Shown one piece after another: positions 44,075 through 55,550 of a stretch of 64,000 nucleotides of DNA. The notes beneath the pieces are model-generated. The model ran no database searches, was not told where the DNA came from, and saw only the letters and a program-made list of their open reading frames with translations. A program made the position numbers and the translations under genes. The stretch is taken from the NCBI GenBank assembly GCA_947034885.2, contig OX344756.2, positions 25,341,489 to 25,405,488 on the forward strand, written 5' to 3'. Position 1 is the first letter of the stretch. Each line of letters opens with the position of its first letter. Origin of the DNA: Thuidium tamariscinum (taxonomy: Eukaryota; Streptophyta; Bryopsida; Hypnales; Thuidiaceae).

Positions 44075-45110
44075 TTTTTGTTTAGGAATTGAATTGTCTT
44101 TTTTTAATAAAATCTTACCAATATTTAAACTTTTGCATTGTGGAATAACAAAATTGTTTTCTATGATTATTTTTTCAATTGATTGTAAGTGTTCATCATT
44201 CTCATAAAGTTTATTTTTTTGACACTTATGAAATTGGTATTTCAAAGAAACAACCAAAAGTATTGTATCCTCATTTTTCTTTAAAGCTACAAATAAATTA
44301 TTTTTAAGTAATGCATTGTCTTCAATTAATTCATTTATAAGATTTTTGTTCAAAACATCTTGATTCTTAAAATGTGAAGCTTCAATATTGGCCTTATCAA
44401 ATTTTTGTTTCAAATCTTCTATTGAATTGCACAAAGCATTATTTTCCTTCTTCAATTTTGTATTCAATTTTTCTTGTTCATGAACTTTTTTTCCATTGAT
44501 AATAACAATTCATATAGTTCTTCATTTTGTTTTATCATATGATCACCAAATTTAGATGTATTGCATAAATTAACTTCAAGTGTTGTAATTGATGAGTCAT
44601 AATCTCCTTTCACTTTTTGTAAAGACTTTTCATATTCTTCAATCAAATTTTCCATTCTTCTTCCATATTCTATATCATTTTCAATTTTTTATTTTTCATA
44701 TTTTCTAATTTATTATTCATAATCTCAATATATTTTTGTTTTAGTTTTCTTTCATGCAATTCACTACTAAGACATTTTTGTAAATAATCATTATCTTTTT
44801 GCTTAATATTCAATAATTCATTGTTTGTTCTTAAATCTACTTTTAATTCTTCAACTTGCTCATATAATTTTTCATTTTTATCCTTGAAATATGCTTGAAG
44901 ATTTACAAATTCGTCATCTTGTTTTTGCAATTGCCAACATAAATTTTCTTTTTGTCTTTTAAGATCATAAATTTCTTTACTTTGATCTATTAATTGACAC
45001 TTTACATTTCCATAAGATCCTTCAACATAATTTATCTTATTTACATGATCCTTCTTTAACCAATTATTATATAATACACTACAATGACCCATTATAAGAA
45101 TATTTATCAA
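44075..45110 (-). pseudogene. Gag-like coiled-coil ORF, N-terminal part, with two frameshifts
   Basis: Three abutting minus-strand frames: 45110-44670, 44655-44464 and 44467-44075. They are rich in Lys, Glu, Asn and Leu heptads, such as EIYDLKRQKENLCWQLQKQ, LENMKNKKLKM and KKENNALCNSIEDLKQKF, a long coiled coil. Both frame changes fall at A-runs (about 44665 and 44467), so slippage indels are likely. The frame continues into 6979 once the giant element is discounted. It starts about 25 codons after the PBS. No reverse transcriptase or integrase. Probably a Gag-like structural protein of a non-autonomous element. Confidence 0.65.
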
Positions 45111-45115
45111 ATTAA

Positions 45116-45134
45116 ATCCCTAGCAGCGGCGCCA
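45116..45134 (-). other. Primer-binding site, tRNA-Asp type
   Basis: On the minus strand TGGCGCCGCTGCTAGGGA follows the LTR end after two bases. It matches the tRNA-Asp-complementary PBS of plant Athila/Tat-type Gypsy elements at about 15 of 18 positions. Confidence 0.8.
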
Positions 45135-46536
45135 AATGTCAAAACAAAAATTAACAACTTTAATAGGAATGTCAATTTTATTGTAGTATAGTAGCAAAGG
45201 TTCGTTCACTAGGGATTTAGAAGTTAAATATCTAATTTAATGGGACAATTTGTAGCCAAATTACATCCTACAACTTCATACACTTTAATTTGTCAATTAA
45301 CACAATATACACAAGACAAACATGTCGTACGCGCAGTCTAGCAGAAAGCACCTTTATCACACCCAAACGTGATAATATGACACGGAATATCATCCCAGGA
45401 GATTCCAGACGTTACTAATAGTTGCGTTTTCCGGTTTCTAGGTTTATCGGATCAAAACACCCCAAGTTACTACTCTCTTCCGGAACCTTGTGTCCGGAAT
45501 TCAATCCGGATCCGTCTCTCCACTCTTTCCGGATCCGCTTGGGATCCGTCACCTCTATCCGGATCCGGATTACACCTTTTCCCAGATCCGTCTTAATCCG
45601 GATTCCGATTCCGTCACTCAATAATCGGTTTTAGATACCCCTGTTTTACCCTCAGGGGGTCCTCTCTTGATCTTTAGAGGGGTAGGGACTCACCACTCAT
45701 AAACCTCGCACTCTCTTCTCTCAAACGAAACACACAAAGACACACAAATATATCCGTTTTTGCAGTAGAGGCAGATCCGGATCCTCACAACTTCCCGGAT
45801 AGCTCTAGGCCAATCCGGTTAGCAGGTCACTCAGGACTACTTTCACTTACCCTTACTACAACGACAGATCCAAAGACATCTAAGCCCAAAAGGACGTACT
45901 TTCCTAGATCTGCAGATCGACTTAGTGGTTGGCAGACCTTCCGGTGGACGGAAACTTTCCTCTTGGCGGCTGTTTAGCTCCGCACGGATCCACCCCCGTG
46001 GTTCCGGAACCTCCTCCACGCTCACACCGGATCACCGTTCCAGCAAATTAAAGGCTCCACGCACAAACGCACAACTCTAAACCCAAGTTCTAAGAAACTG
46101 GTCACTCAGTTCAGACCTCAGTTGCCTAAGTATCCGGATTCCTCCTCACCTGTCCCTCTTGCCTCTCAACACTCCAACAAACACACCAAGAAAGACTCAA
46201 ACACAAGTCAGAGCTAGAATGTCCATCCGCCGGCTCAAATTAAAGAAGGGAATGAAAATACAGTAGAATATGCACTAGGAGGGAATGACAGGCCAACTAA
46301 CTTGCCTGCCCCTTAAAAGCCAAAATAACAATGAAAGTCAAAGCCTAAAAACAGAAACGGAATGCCAACAAGGCAAAAGAAAATCCGAAACAACCAATCG
46401 GAGCCCAACCGGATTATCCGGAAAGGTTCGGTCAGTTGTCCCTAAAGTTTCGGATCGGGGCCCACATCCGGGAAATCCGTCCAGGAAACTTCCGTCCCAA
46501 AATCTCAAAAGCCTACCTAACTACTCAAACCTTATC

Positions 46537-48573
46537 CTACTTACGCGCCCGCTTCGATGTCGCGCCCACGGGCGGAACTGAACTTCTTCGCGTTGCTGCC
46601 TTGGGAGGGGGGGCCTTCTTGGTGGCGGATCGGGTCTACCTCTTCTGAATCGGAACTGGTGGCGTTCCGCTGTCTTCCGTCGAAGTCTCCTCCGAATCCG
46701 CCTCGGAGCTTTCTGAATGCTCTACTCCCTGAAATCCGCCCTGCCCCCTAACTTCATCACGGATGGTGAGGGGCGGATTATCTTCCCTGTCCGAGTCATC
46801 CAAGATGACTGTCTTGCTGCGCGGATCCTTACCCGGAACCTTGTCTGGCTCGTTCATGTGGGCGAACTTCTCCGGATTCTCCCTGGCCGGATTCGCCATG
46901 GCCTTCATCCGGATCTCCAGGTCGAGCCGTGGTGATGCCCTCTTCTCTTGCGGATCCGTAGGTGTGTTGGACGGTCCGGCCGCATTCGGATCCGATCCGA
47001 GCTCGCCGAGGTTCTTCACGACCGGCGAGTTTCCGAGTAGTTTTCGATCCGTCGACATCCGTCCTTGCGCACCGGGGCTGAAGTCCGTAAACACCTGCTG
47101 GTTGAGCAAGCTCGACAGTCCTTCCCCCAACTCCGGATTGAGAGCCCCTATTAAGGCCCTCATCTCTTTCAGCACCCCTTCCATCTTGGCCTGATAATCC
47201 ACCAAGATGGTGATGACTTTCGATCCGGTGACGTGCCCTTCCGTCATTAGCCGGGTGGAAAACAGTTTCGCTTTGATCACCGTATCCGCCGGCTGGGCCA
47301 CCAACTCTTGCAGGTTCCGGACCAAGGAGGTGGCTTCCACGATTTTCCCGTTGGCGACACTGAGATCACTCTCCAGGTACGTCACCGTACTCTGGAGTCC
47401 ATTCCGCTCCTCTTCCGCCTTCCGTCGTCCCTCTTCAGCTATCCGGGCCAGATCTTCCGCCTGTCGGATTTTATCCGTCTGATTCCGGGCCACGTCCTCC
47501 CACTTCCGGATCTCTTCGTCTTTCTTCTGCAACACCTCTTGAGTCGGAAGACAGTTGAGGATTTCCGGAATGTCTTCGATCTTCACTGCGCCCAGCTTCG
47601 TGACAATCTGTTCGAGTATCGCCTCATATTGGTTGTTGTCTGCGTGCGCCATCATGGCGTGACGGATGATGGTGTCGAAGTGGTTCCGCTTCTTCTTCCC
47701 CAGGGTTGATCCGGGTGGATCCGGGTCTGGGTGTCCTCTCTTATCCGGCGTTGTGGACTTCTTCCGTTCCGGCTTTCGTTCCGGCTGGCTGACCGGCTTC
47801 TGCTCTTCCGGGTCCTCGTCCATCGGCTCGTCTTCCGGGTCCTCCGGCTCCTTCTCCAACTCATCCGTCAAGCCATACTTGAGGATCTGAACTCCCATCT
47901 CATAGCGGAGGAGTTCCGGGCCACTTAGTACATCATGGTGGTGGTACAGGTGGAAGAGATAGCCGCTGATAGTGCTGGTCTTCTCCCGTCCCACATGCTC
48001 GGCTAGCCGGTTAACTACCCACTGGAGGACTATACCCCAGTTGACTATCCGTTTCTCAAAACACCCGAAGATGGTGTTCGCTACCGTTACGGTGACACGG
48101 GTAGGCTTTTTCAGATAGAGGATGGGAATCAAGAATTCCAACATCCGTCTATGCCGGTCGTTGGTGCAATCCGGAACTGAGTATCCGTCCTTAGGGTGGG
48201 GCGGATTCCGGAACTTGTTAACACCAAACTTGTCTGTCCAGGGAGCTAGACCTAATCCGGTTTTATCAAAACCGTATACATTCGCCCAGATATCCGGCGT
48301 CCAGGCACTCGGTCTACCCCTCACTATGAGTTCGTACTGATTCGGAACTCCCGAGAGGATTTCCTGTACTATCTCGTCACTCTTCACACTCCAAGGGCGC
48401 CGGATCAACCCATGACACCCTAGGAAGACTAGATCATCTTCTAACTCCTTCCGATGCTGCGGATCGGAAGGGATGACTGGCGAAATTGCCTTGGCCGTCA
48501 CTACCGCTCGCTTCGGATTGGAGGAACTCGCCATCTCTCCGCCCGAGTCGGAACTTGTCGGTGCGGTCGGCAC
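46537..48573 (-). pseudogene. ORF of the LTR-like unit, copy 1 (coiled-coil protein)
   Basis: Open for 645 codons from ATG 48573 to TAG 46636-46638, then 32 more codons to TAG at 46537. Copy 2 has CAG at the place of the first TAG, so the longer form is ancestral. Domains: folded N-terminal 250 residues (LEDDLVFLGCHGLIRRPWSV, then RMLEFLIPILYLKKPTRVTV), an acidic and proline-rich linker, a coiled coil at about 340-430 (QKKDEEIRKWEDVARNQTDK), a helical segment, and a low-complexity tail ending SKRARK. The layout recalls Gag-like proteins of plant retroelements. I do not recognise a named family. Function unknown. Confidence 0.65.
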
Positions 48574-48708
48574 CGACCCTGAACTAAACCCGGAACCGAT
48601 CTCTACTGCTCACCACTCTTTCTCTCTCTATACGCGCTCCAAAACCTACACACAAGCCGTACCTCGATTTGCCAAATCGAAAAGGGAAAAATGAAGTGGA
48701 GAGGAAGG

Positions 48709-48718
48709 GTTTATATAC
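48709..48718 (-). promoter_or_regulatory. TATA box of the LTR-like unit, copy 1
   Basis: Minus-strand TATATAAA about 138 bp upstream of the ATG at 48573. Copy 2 has TATAAAAA in the matching place (61097-61104), in an otherwise conserved neighbourhood (GACTGG before it). Confidence 0.6.
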
Positions 48719-49431
48719 CAGTCGGTACCCTGCGTTCCCAGTTCCCCTCGGAACGGCGCGACGTTCCCCGGCCGTTACGCTAGTTTCCGTAGGTCGGCGG
48801 CATAGACCCGTAGGTGTCGACCATCCGGAACTACCTCGGATCCGTTCTTGACAACATCGGATCCGTCTCTCTAAGTTCCGTCTTCCGGGAAGTTCCGTTC
48901 CGGATATTGAGGAATCCGGATCCGGAAACTTATGCCCATAGACCGGAAATTCACCTTGGTCAATCCGGTTCAAATGGATCCCAAGGGAAGAAGACCCTAA
49001 TTATCTTCTTTTCGCCATATCTAACCCTAAAATTTTGAAAAATTGAGCTTACTCTATATACTATCTTCCTTTTTTTACTTACCTGATATTTCCGGACTGC
49101 GACAAAACACACACAAAAAAACACTAGATTCTCCCATCTCCAACCAATAGTGCTCCAACTGAGAGCTTCCAAATGAGAAGACAACTAGCCTATATCCTCC
49201 TAGGAGGTGACACCTATTCATATTGAAAAGACATGATTCTATTTACCTCTTTTTATATCTAAGACTATTTAAATTGTTTACTATCTAATCACCTTATGCC
49301 CCTATTTGATTGTACATTAACAATTAGTACAATTTGTCTTACAGTAGTAGAAATATGTTGACAATTAGATTGCATTACCAATGGAATGCTAAATAAGCTT
49401 AAAATTAAAATATTAGTTTGTCTACAAATAT

Positions 49432-49625
49432 TTATGAAGATATGACTACAAAATATGTTTAGGAAAAATATGATTGTGAAATATGACTCCGTGCCCACAA
49501 ATGTGTTCCCTATCGTTCCCTTGAAGTATTTGGTATTCCCAATGGATGTATACTATACGCTCTTGAAGTATAAGGTCAAAATATGACTGTAACTAGTCGC
49601 CAGTCATCCTCAGTCATATTTTCAC
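49432..49625. repeat. Right-hand continuation of the ATATGACT repeat block
   Basis: ATATGACTACAAAATATG and AATATGATTGTGAAATATGACTC match the unit style of 5215-5594, on the other side of the outer retrotransposon. Confidence 0.55.
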
Positions 49626-50385
49626 AATCATAAAACATCCATTTTCTGGTAGTATATATATAATTTTTATTTACAGAATCATCATTTGGATTATTTTATG
49701 TATTGAAAAAGACATTCAAAAATATTTCCCTCTAAATATTATAGAAAATAAAAATACATTTAATTTGTATCAAAAACATCCTTTTCCAATCTATCATATG
49801 AATAAATACACACATGATTTTTTTGAATTCAATCACATTATTATTCATTAGAAATTAGACTCTTTTTGTCTTTTGAAAAACTTGACACATTAATAGTTCA
49901 ACTACAATTGGATTTTTAGTAAAGAATTCTTGTTTTTTTCATGAACAAAATACTATTAGTTTTAACATGACTTGAAGCTCTAATAAAAAAATGACTAAAT
50001 TACATGTAATTAATAGATTAGCATTAGAAAACAATAGATTGAAAGAAAATACATTGCAAATTTGGGTGTATCTCATCCATTTTGCGGTATATTAAAGTGT
50101 GATTTGATCTATTTGTAGTTGGAGGGACATAGCTTCCAAGATCCACAAATTTGGGTCACAAAACATTTGTTTGTGACAACTTCTTCATGTCTCTACAATT
50201 GTTTCATGGTTTACTTGAATTTGGTATATATGCCAATGGAATAATTAAGTGACAACATGTAGGATTTCCTATGGTGCTAATGGGAATGCCAAAGGGTGTT
50301 CATCCAAGAACAAGTATCTTCTAGTAGATACATTCAAGCAAACACATGGTGGCTACCATATAATTGTCATGGTATGACTCACATT
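49626..50385. other. No gene; AT-rich DNA
   Basis: No reading frame, repeat or element end of note. Confidence 0.5.
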
Positions 50386-53295
50386 ATAAGAAATCAAGGT
50401 ATTTTTGGACATCTAAAAAATGGCATGAAGGTGTCTATTTTGATGCAAAATAAATTTGTGTAGATGTCTCTTAAAATTTGTTTTAATGGACAAGTTGAAA
50501 ATGTGCAAAAAAATCAAAAACATGCCAAATTTTCACTTTTTTTTTACATCCCTTACAATTTGATCAAACTAGGTTCCCAAAATGTTCTATGTGGCAAACA
50601 CTTTAGCTCCATGTAAGCACAATGTTGGTAAGCAGTGCCACATATGGATTTTTTCATCCATTACCTCGTTGACCTTTTTCTAATGTGAAACCTTTTCAGA
50701 ATTTGACATGGACCTCTAATGATCTGACATGGCTTCTGCTAATGTAGAACACAAAATAGAGGGGTGTCCATGGAAAACAGATGTTTTTAGTGACATTCTT
50801 CTTGATGCAAGGATCTTCATGTGGACACTATATTAGACAAATTATTGTTACTAAACAAGACTTGCCTTTTGTAAAAACAATATTTAAAAATAAAAATAAA
50901 AAACAAACAAAATTGTTGAAATCAAGAAGATTTGAAAAAAACTTACCATCTACCATTTTTGAAGGTGAAATGAAGGATTTACTTCATCCAAAGTTAATGA
51001 AATAAAAAGAAGATAAGTCATATTTATATTCATTCTCTCTTTATAGTGAGACAAAAGATATGGGAAAACTAGAATATGTAAACTTGGCCAATTGTACATG
51101 TGGACGTTGTTTCAAACATCTCCATGTTATTTTAAACATTAGAATGTTGATTTAGACATCTCAATTGTATTGTTCAAATATATCACATTGAACACAAATC
51201 TTGCTTTAGATATCTTATATAGATGATCTCTCTTTCTACCACCCCAATTCTATAAAGACCATTCTCTTTTCATCCATAAATGGTGCACATCCATTTCCAT
51301 CCATCCATCCGTTTCCTTTCTTTTACAAAGTATCCCAAGTGGCTACCTTTTCTCCAGATTTTTCACAAATAGTTACCTTGTTACCATAGACCAAAGCAAT
51401 TTTTACAAATTTGTCCATAGTCAAAATGAACTTCTTATTAACATGGCAGTCTATGTTTTTTGGGATGTCACAAAAAAACTTGAACTTGTTTTTTTAAACA
51501 TTGTTAAGAACATGTCCGTCTACACTCTACAATGACATCTACTCATTCTCTAATTTAGTTGCACATGTTTTCCACAACATTACATCAATTCACACTCTTA
51601 TAGCCATTCACTACTTTAACATTCTCAAGAAACATGATGTGTTTTTTGAAAACCACACCAAAAATGCAAATTTCTTATAATGTCAAAATCAGTGTCATTT
51701 TTTAGTACAAGTATTGCTCTAGTTGGCCTTGCTAGTGCCATGTGGAGGTTGCTAGAGGTGCGAGAAGAGGTCATTTCCATACTCCAAAAAGAAGAATACC
51801 AAAAATACATGGATCTAGTTGACAAAATGTGTAGAAACTACTCAATACAATTCCGATTAAGGAAATGGTGGTACAAATTATTTTTTTTAGTATTGATTAA
51901 TCTTTACAAAATGATTGGATGTTGTATTGACACCATCTTGAATATTTTTTTAGCAAGTTGGGTCATTGTAGTCAAGTCTATTTAGATGTAGAGAACCATT
52001 ATAAGAAAATCAAGTTTTTTCTTATGTCATGAAAAACCTATCAAAGCATTTCTTTTAACACAAAAAGATATAATTGTTGATGTCTCCTAAAATCTGATGT
52101 AATGGACAGGCAAAAAACTTGCCAAAATTCAAGTGATGCATCTGAATTTGGATTTTGTTTTGACGTCAAATAAAACAAGGTCTTGCAAGTTTTGCAAAGG
52201 GCTACATGTGAAGGGATATTAAGGACCACATAAGAGCTTTTTGAGATGGGCAGTGCCACATTGGACAATTTTTCATCTAGAATCTTTTTAACCAAAATTG
52301 TAATGTAGACTTGAAAAAAAAGTGATGTGAAATTCAAATTATGCTAATGAGGACCCCCAAATTTGTGCTAATGTAGACTCCAAATTATGTTGACATCATA
52401 TACTTTGTTAACAAATTTTTCTGCCATTTGAAAATTTTAATGGTGTTTTTTTAGACATCAAATTAGACATTTATTGAAATATCAATTAGTACATACCCTA
52501 CCCTATAAGGCGAAGTCAACAAAAAATAAATTTAAAATTTAAAAAAAAAATGAACAAACAAAATTGTTCAATTCAACAATTACCATCTATCATTGAGAAA
52601 ATATTGATGACAAAATGAAGGAATTACTTCATTAAAAGTTAATGAGAATGAAAAGAAGGGAGATTATATTTATATCCATTCTTTGCCCATGGTAAGATAA
52701 AAGATATGGGATAATTAGAATATGGCAATTTGATCATTGAACATGCCGATATTTTTCAGATATGTAGATGTTGTTTCAAACATCTCAATGTTGTTTTTGA
52801 CATTTTGCCTTGAATACAATTGTTGATTTACATATCCCATTTGGATTGTCTCTCTTCTTACTACTCCACTTGTACAAAGACCATTTATTGTCATTCATGC
52901 TATACATTCAAGTCATCCATCCATTCCCTTCTTTTCCAAAACATGCCATGTAGCTACCTTTTTCTTAAATTTTTTACTTTTGGTCAATATTTTACTAAAA
53001 ATTGGATTAATTTTCACTAATTTATCCATGATCAAAATGGACTTCTTGTTGATGTGGCAATCTATGTTTTTTGGATGTCACAAAAAACTTGAATTTTTTT
53101 CTTAAACATTGTTAAGAACATGTTTGTTTATAGTGCCATCTACTTGTTCTTGAATTTAGTTGCACATATTTTTTACAACATCACATCAAATTTACACTTC
53201 TGCAACCATTCATCACTTAATACATGACATTTTAAAAAACATGATAAGTTTTGTTTTGCTAATGACACCTAAAATGCAATTTTTTAATAGTGAAG
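50386..53295. repeat. Two-copy diverged direct repeat, about 1.3 kb units offset 1.6 kb
   Basis: 50386-51660 and about 51998-53295 share the order of many blocks: ATTATAAGAAA(A)TCAAG, ACAAACAAAATTGTT, TTACCATCTA, AGAATATG, GTTGTTTCAAACATCTC, CATCCATCC and TTTTTTGGATGTCACAAAAA. They are well diverged, so this is an old duplication. No coding capacity, and the segment between (51661-51997) is not repeated. Confidence 0.6.
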
Positions 53296-54400
53296 GCTTA
53301 AATGGCATTGATAGTCACACTAGCTTGGACTTGCAACCTAGCCTTACAAGAAGTTCTTGGATGCACTCAATGTTAGTAAAATGTATCCTCTAGGTATTCG
53401 TTGACGTTTGTAGGCGCTTTATTCCCACTCTTAGAATAAAATATACACAACCAGGCTGTAGTGTAAACTTCAACTATTCAACAAAACCTAAGGCAAATAG
53501 TATTTGGGGGTAATTTCACAAGGAAAGGCAAATAAGTCTGTCGTACTATGACTAAGGTCACTTGTTTTGTGTTTTGGATATTTACCTAAGTCGTTTTATG
53601 TGCTAATTTTGGGAGTAAATAACCAGATCCACTTTTGTGTCAATTTTCCACAGTCCATTACCAAATGCTATTATATAAAAGACCCGATGAATGTTGTCAT
53701 AGTCTTGTCTAGTGGTAGGCTCGTGTCAAATATTCTTGTCAATTTGTCTTAGGGTGGTCAATTTGCCAATGCATGCTCTATCAACTTAATCAAAATGCCA
53801 AGTTATATATTTCAAATACAATTAAACTTTTAGGTGAATAATTCCTTTATTATTTCCATTTTCTTTTACCATATGCAGTCTACACCGTTCTATATTATTT
53901 AGCCTATTTGCTAAATTAAATGCAAATATCAAGCTGATATTTACTAACAATTTGTCTATATGCAAAGCATGAAAAGATTGAATACTTATCTATTCAATTT
54001 GACCTTTATCTTTTCACCAACCACTGCATCTCCATCTTCATTTTTCAAGGTGACTTTCTTTAAATCGGCTTCGGCAAAGTCAAGTGGTCATACACATGTT
54101 CTTTGTTCAAATCATGTGTTTAATTTTGACTTATTATTAAACTTATTTATAATTTGATATTTGAATTTCTTTATTATGGAAAATTGATTTATCACATGCA
54201 AATGATATTCATTTGATTTTTGTGAAATTCCTCACAACTTGAATTGCTCATTTATGATTTTTAATTTCTTCCGCTCTTAAAAATTGATCATTTTCAGATT
54301 TTCGAGTAGGCTGAATTTATTAAATTTCAGTAATTAGTCTTTTATAATTTAATAAATTCTATTTGAGAATTTAATAATCAATCAACCAAAATTAATTTAA
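53296..54400. other. No gene; AT-rich DNA
   Basis: No recognisable coding or RNA feature. Ends at the TTAA target of the next element. Confidence 0.5.
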
Positions 54401-54949
54401 CCCCTAAGCGCTCAAGCGACCATTTTCTGGTCGCTGCCTGACTTCGGGCAGAATTTTCGAGCAAAAAAAAACTTTTTTCAAATTTTTTTTTTTTTCAGTT
54501 TTGAAAAAATTGGGTTTTCTTTCAACATTGATATTCAAAACTAAGATCAGTATGGTCAAAAAAAAGTTATAGCAAAAAAAAGGAGAAATAGTACAAAGTG
54601 TCTAAAATTGCTTAGTGTTGAAAAACTTACTATTTGGGGGAATTACTAATGCTCTCATTAGTAAATACTTTTTATTTTCTTACAAGTCAATAAAAACCAT
54701 AATTTTGACCAATCAAAAAAAATTTCAAATCCTGGAAATAGAAATTGTATTTTTGGTGAATTTTTGAAGTTATATCTTCAAAATTCATTTAAAAATAATC
54801 TAAAAACATTTTTTTTACTTTGACTGTATGGATACTTTCTACTTGTTGTGCTTTACATTATCTTCTTTGATACTAACTTCAAAAAAGTTGTGATTCTTAT
54901 ATTTTATAGCACATTTGTGTTTTGTCCTAACCCCTTGGGCTTTTAGGGG
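54401..54949. mobile_element. piggyBac-like MITE
   Basis: 549 bp flanked by TTAA on both sides (54397-54400 and 54950-54953), with ends CCCCTAAGCGCTCAAG and, inverted, CCCCTAAAAGCCCAAG. TTAA targets and CCC-starting ends are traits of piggyBac elements. Two small hairpins follow the left end: GCGACC...GGTCGC and CTGCC...GGCAG. No transposase inside. Confidence 0.7.
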
Positions 54950-54953
54950 TTAA

Positions 54954-55550
54954 CAGATTTCATTGAAGTCAAATATAAATTGATTGATATCTAATTGTCC
55001 AAGCAATTTGACCTAAACATATTATCTTTTGAACCATCCTCACAATTTACATGTTCATATTTAATTAATTGAGGAATGAAAATTAATATTCAGAATTACA
55101 ATGATTAATAGTCAATTTGTAGTTTTAAAATATTAAATTTAGATTTCACAAGACAAGGAAAATTAGTTTTTCACCCAAATATTAATATTTACAATAGTAA
55201 TTATAATCTCAGTCAATTTTGATTACTATGGAAGACAAAAGTTTCTCTAGAGTCATATCCCAAAGCACAAATTCTTGCCATCAGATTACTCCTTCAAATA
55301 TTAATTTCAGATTTTAACAATTAATGAAAATTCGACTGTGAGCTTATATGACAATTCTAACAATAAGAATTCAAGATACAATCAATTTGCTTCCAACATC
55401 TAGCATACTTTCTCAAACCATCAAGCAAATTGTTTGAGCATATCTTCCCTCATTAAATTCTATTTGCAAACTCCAAATTATCTTAATTAAATAACACCAT
55501 ACACATAATTTCAACATATATATAGTTGAATTGACTGAATCCTCAAAATC
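54954..55550. other. No gene; AT-rich DNA
   Basis: No feature seen. Confidence 0.45.

Larger units (their letters stand above)
45323..49104 (-). mobile_element. LTR-like TG...CA unit with an internal ORF (copy 1)
   Basis: 3782 bp bounded by TGTCGTACGCGCAGTC and GGACTGCGACA, with the 5-bp TSD AAACA on both sides (45318-45322 and 49105-49109). TG...CA ends and a 5-bp TSD are LTR traits, so this may be a solo LTR of a retroelement whose long LTR contains an ORF, or a complete non-autonomous unit. No second LTR is visible inside. A TATA box and an ORF on the minus strand give its direction. The outer bases are weakly inverted (TGTCGCAGTC against TGTCGTACGCGCAGTC). It is unusually rich in ATCCGG and CCGGAT words. 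Confidence 0.85.
5595..49426 (-). mobile_element. Outer non-autonomous LTR retrotransposon, heavily interrupted
   Basis: Two 503-bp LTRs (5595-6097, and 45137-49426 once the unit at 45323-49104 is discounted) flank an internal region that reads on the minus strand. AATAT lies on both sides (5590-5594 and 49427-49431), a 5-bp TSD. A PBS next to the right LTR and a polypurine tract next to the left LTR fix the orientation. Without nested insertions the element is about 2.7 kb. Its interior holds only a coiled-coil reading frame and no protease, reverse transcriptase, RNase H or integrase, so it is a TR-GAG or LARD-like non-autonomous Gypsy-type element. At least seven LTR differences (about 1.4 percent) were counted by eye. 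Confidence 0.9.
45137..49426 (-). repeat. 5' LTR (right copy) of the outer retrotransposon, interrupted
   Basis: The LTR pieces are 45137-45322 and 49105-49426, with AAACA duplicated. Discounting the nested unit gives 503 bp, the same as the left LTR. Differences from the left copy include G to A near the edge and CCCGTCTCC to CCCATCTCC. Confidence 0.92.

Noticed and set aside
45422-45634. Overlapping plus- and minus-strand frames rich in Arg/Ile
   Set aside because: Both result from GGATCCGGAT-type repeats, and the pattern is not kept as protein in copy 2.
47207-47928. Several plus-strand frames over 70 codons in the LTR-like unit
   Set aside because: Shadows of the 645-codon minus-strand ORF, and not conserved in copy 2.
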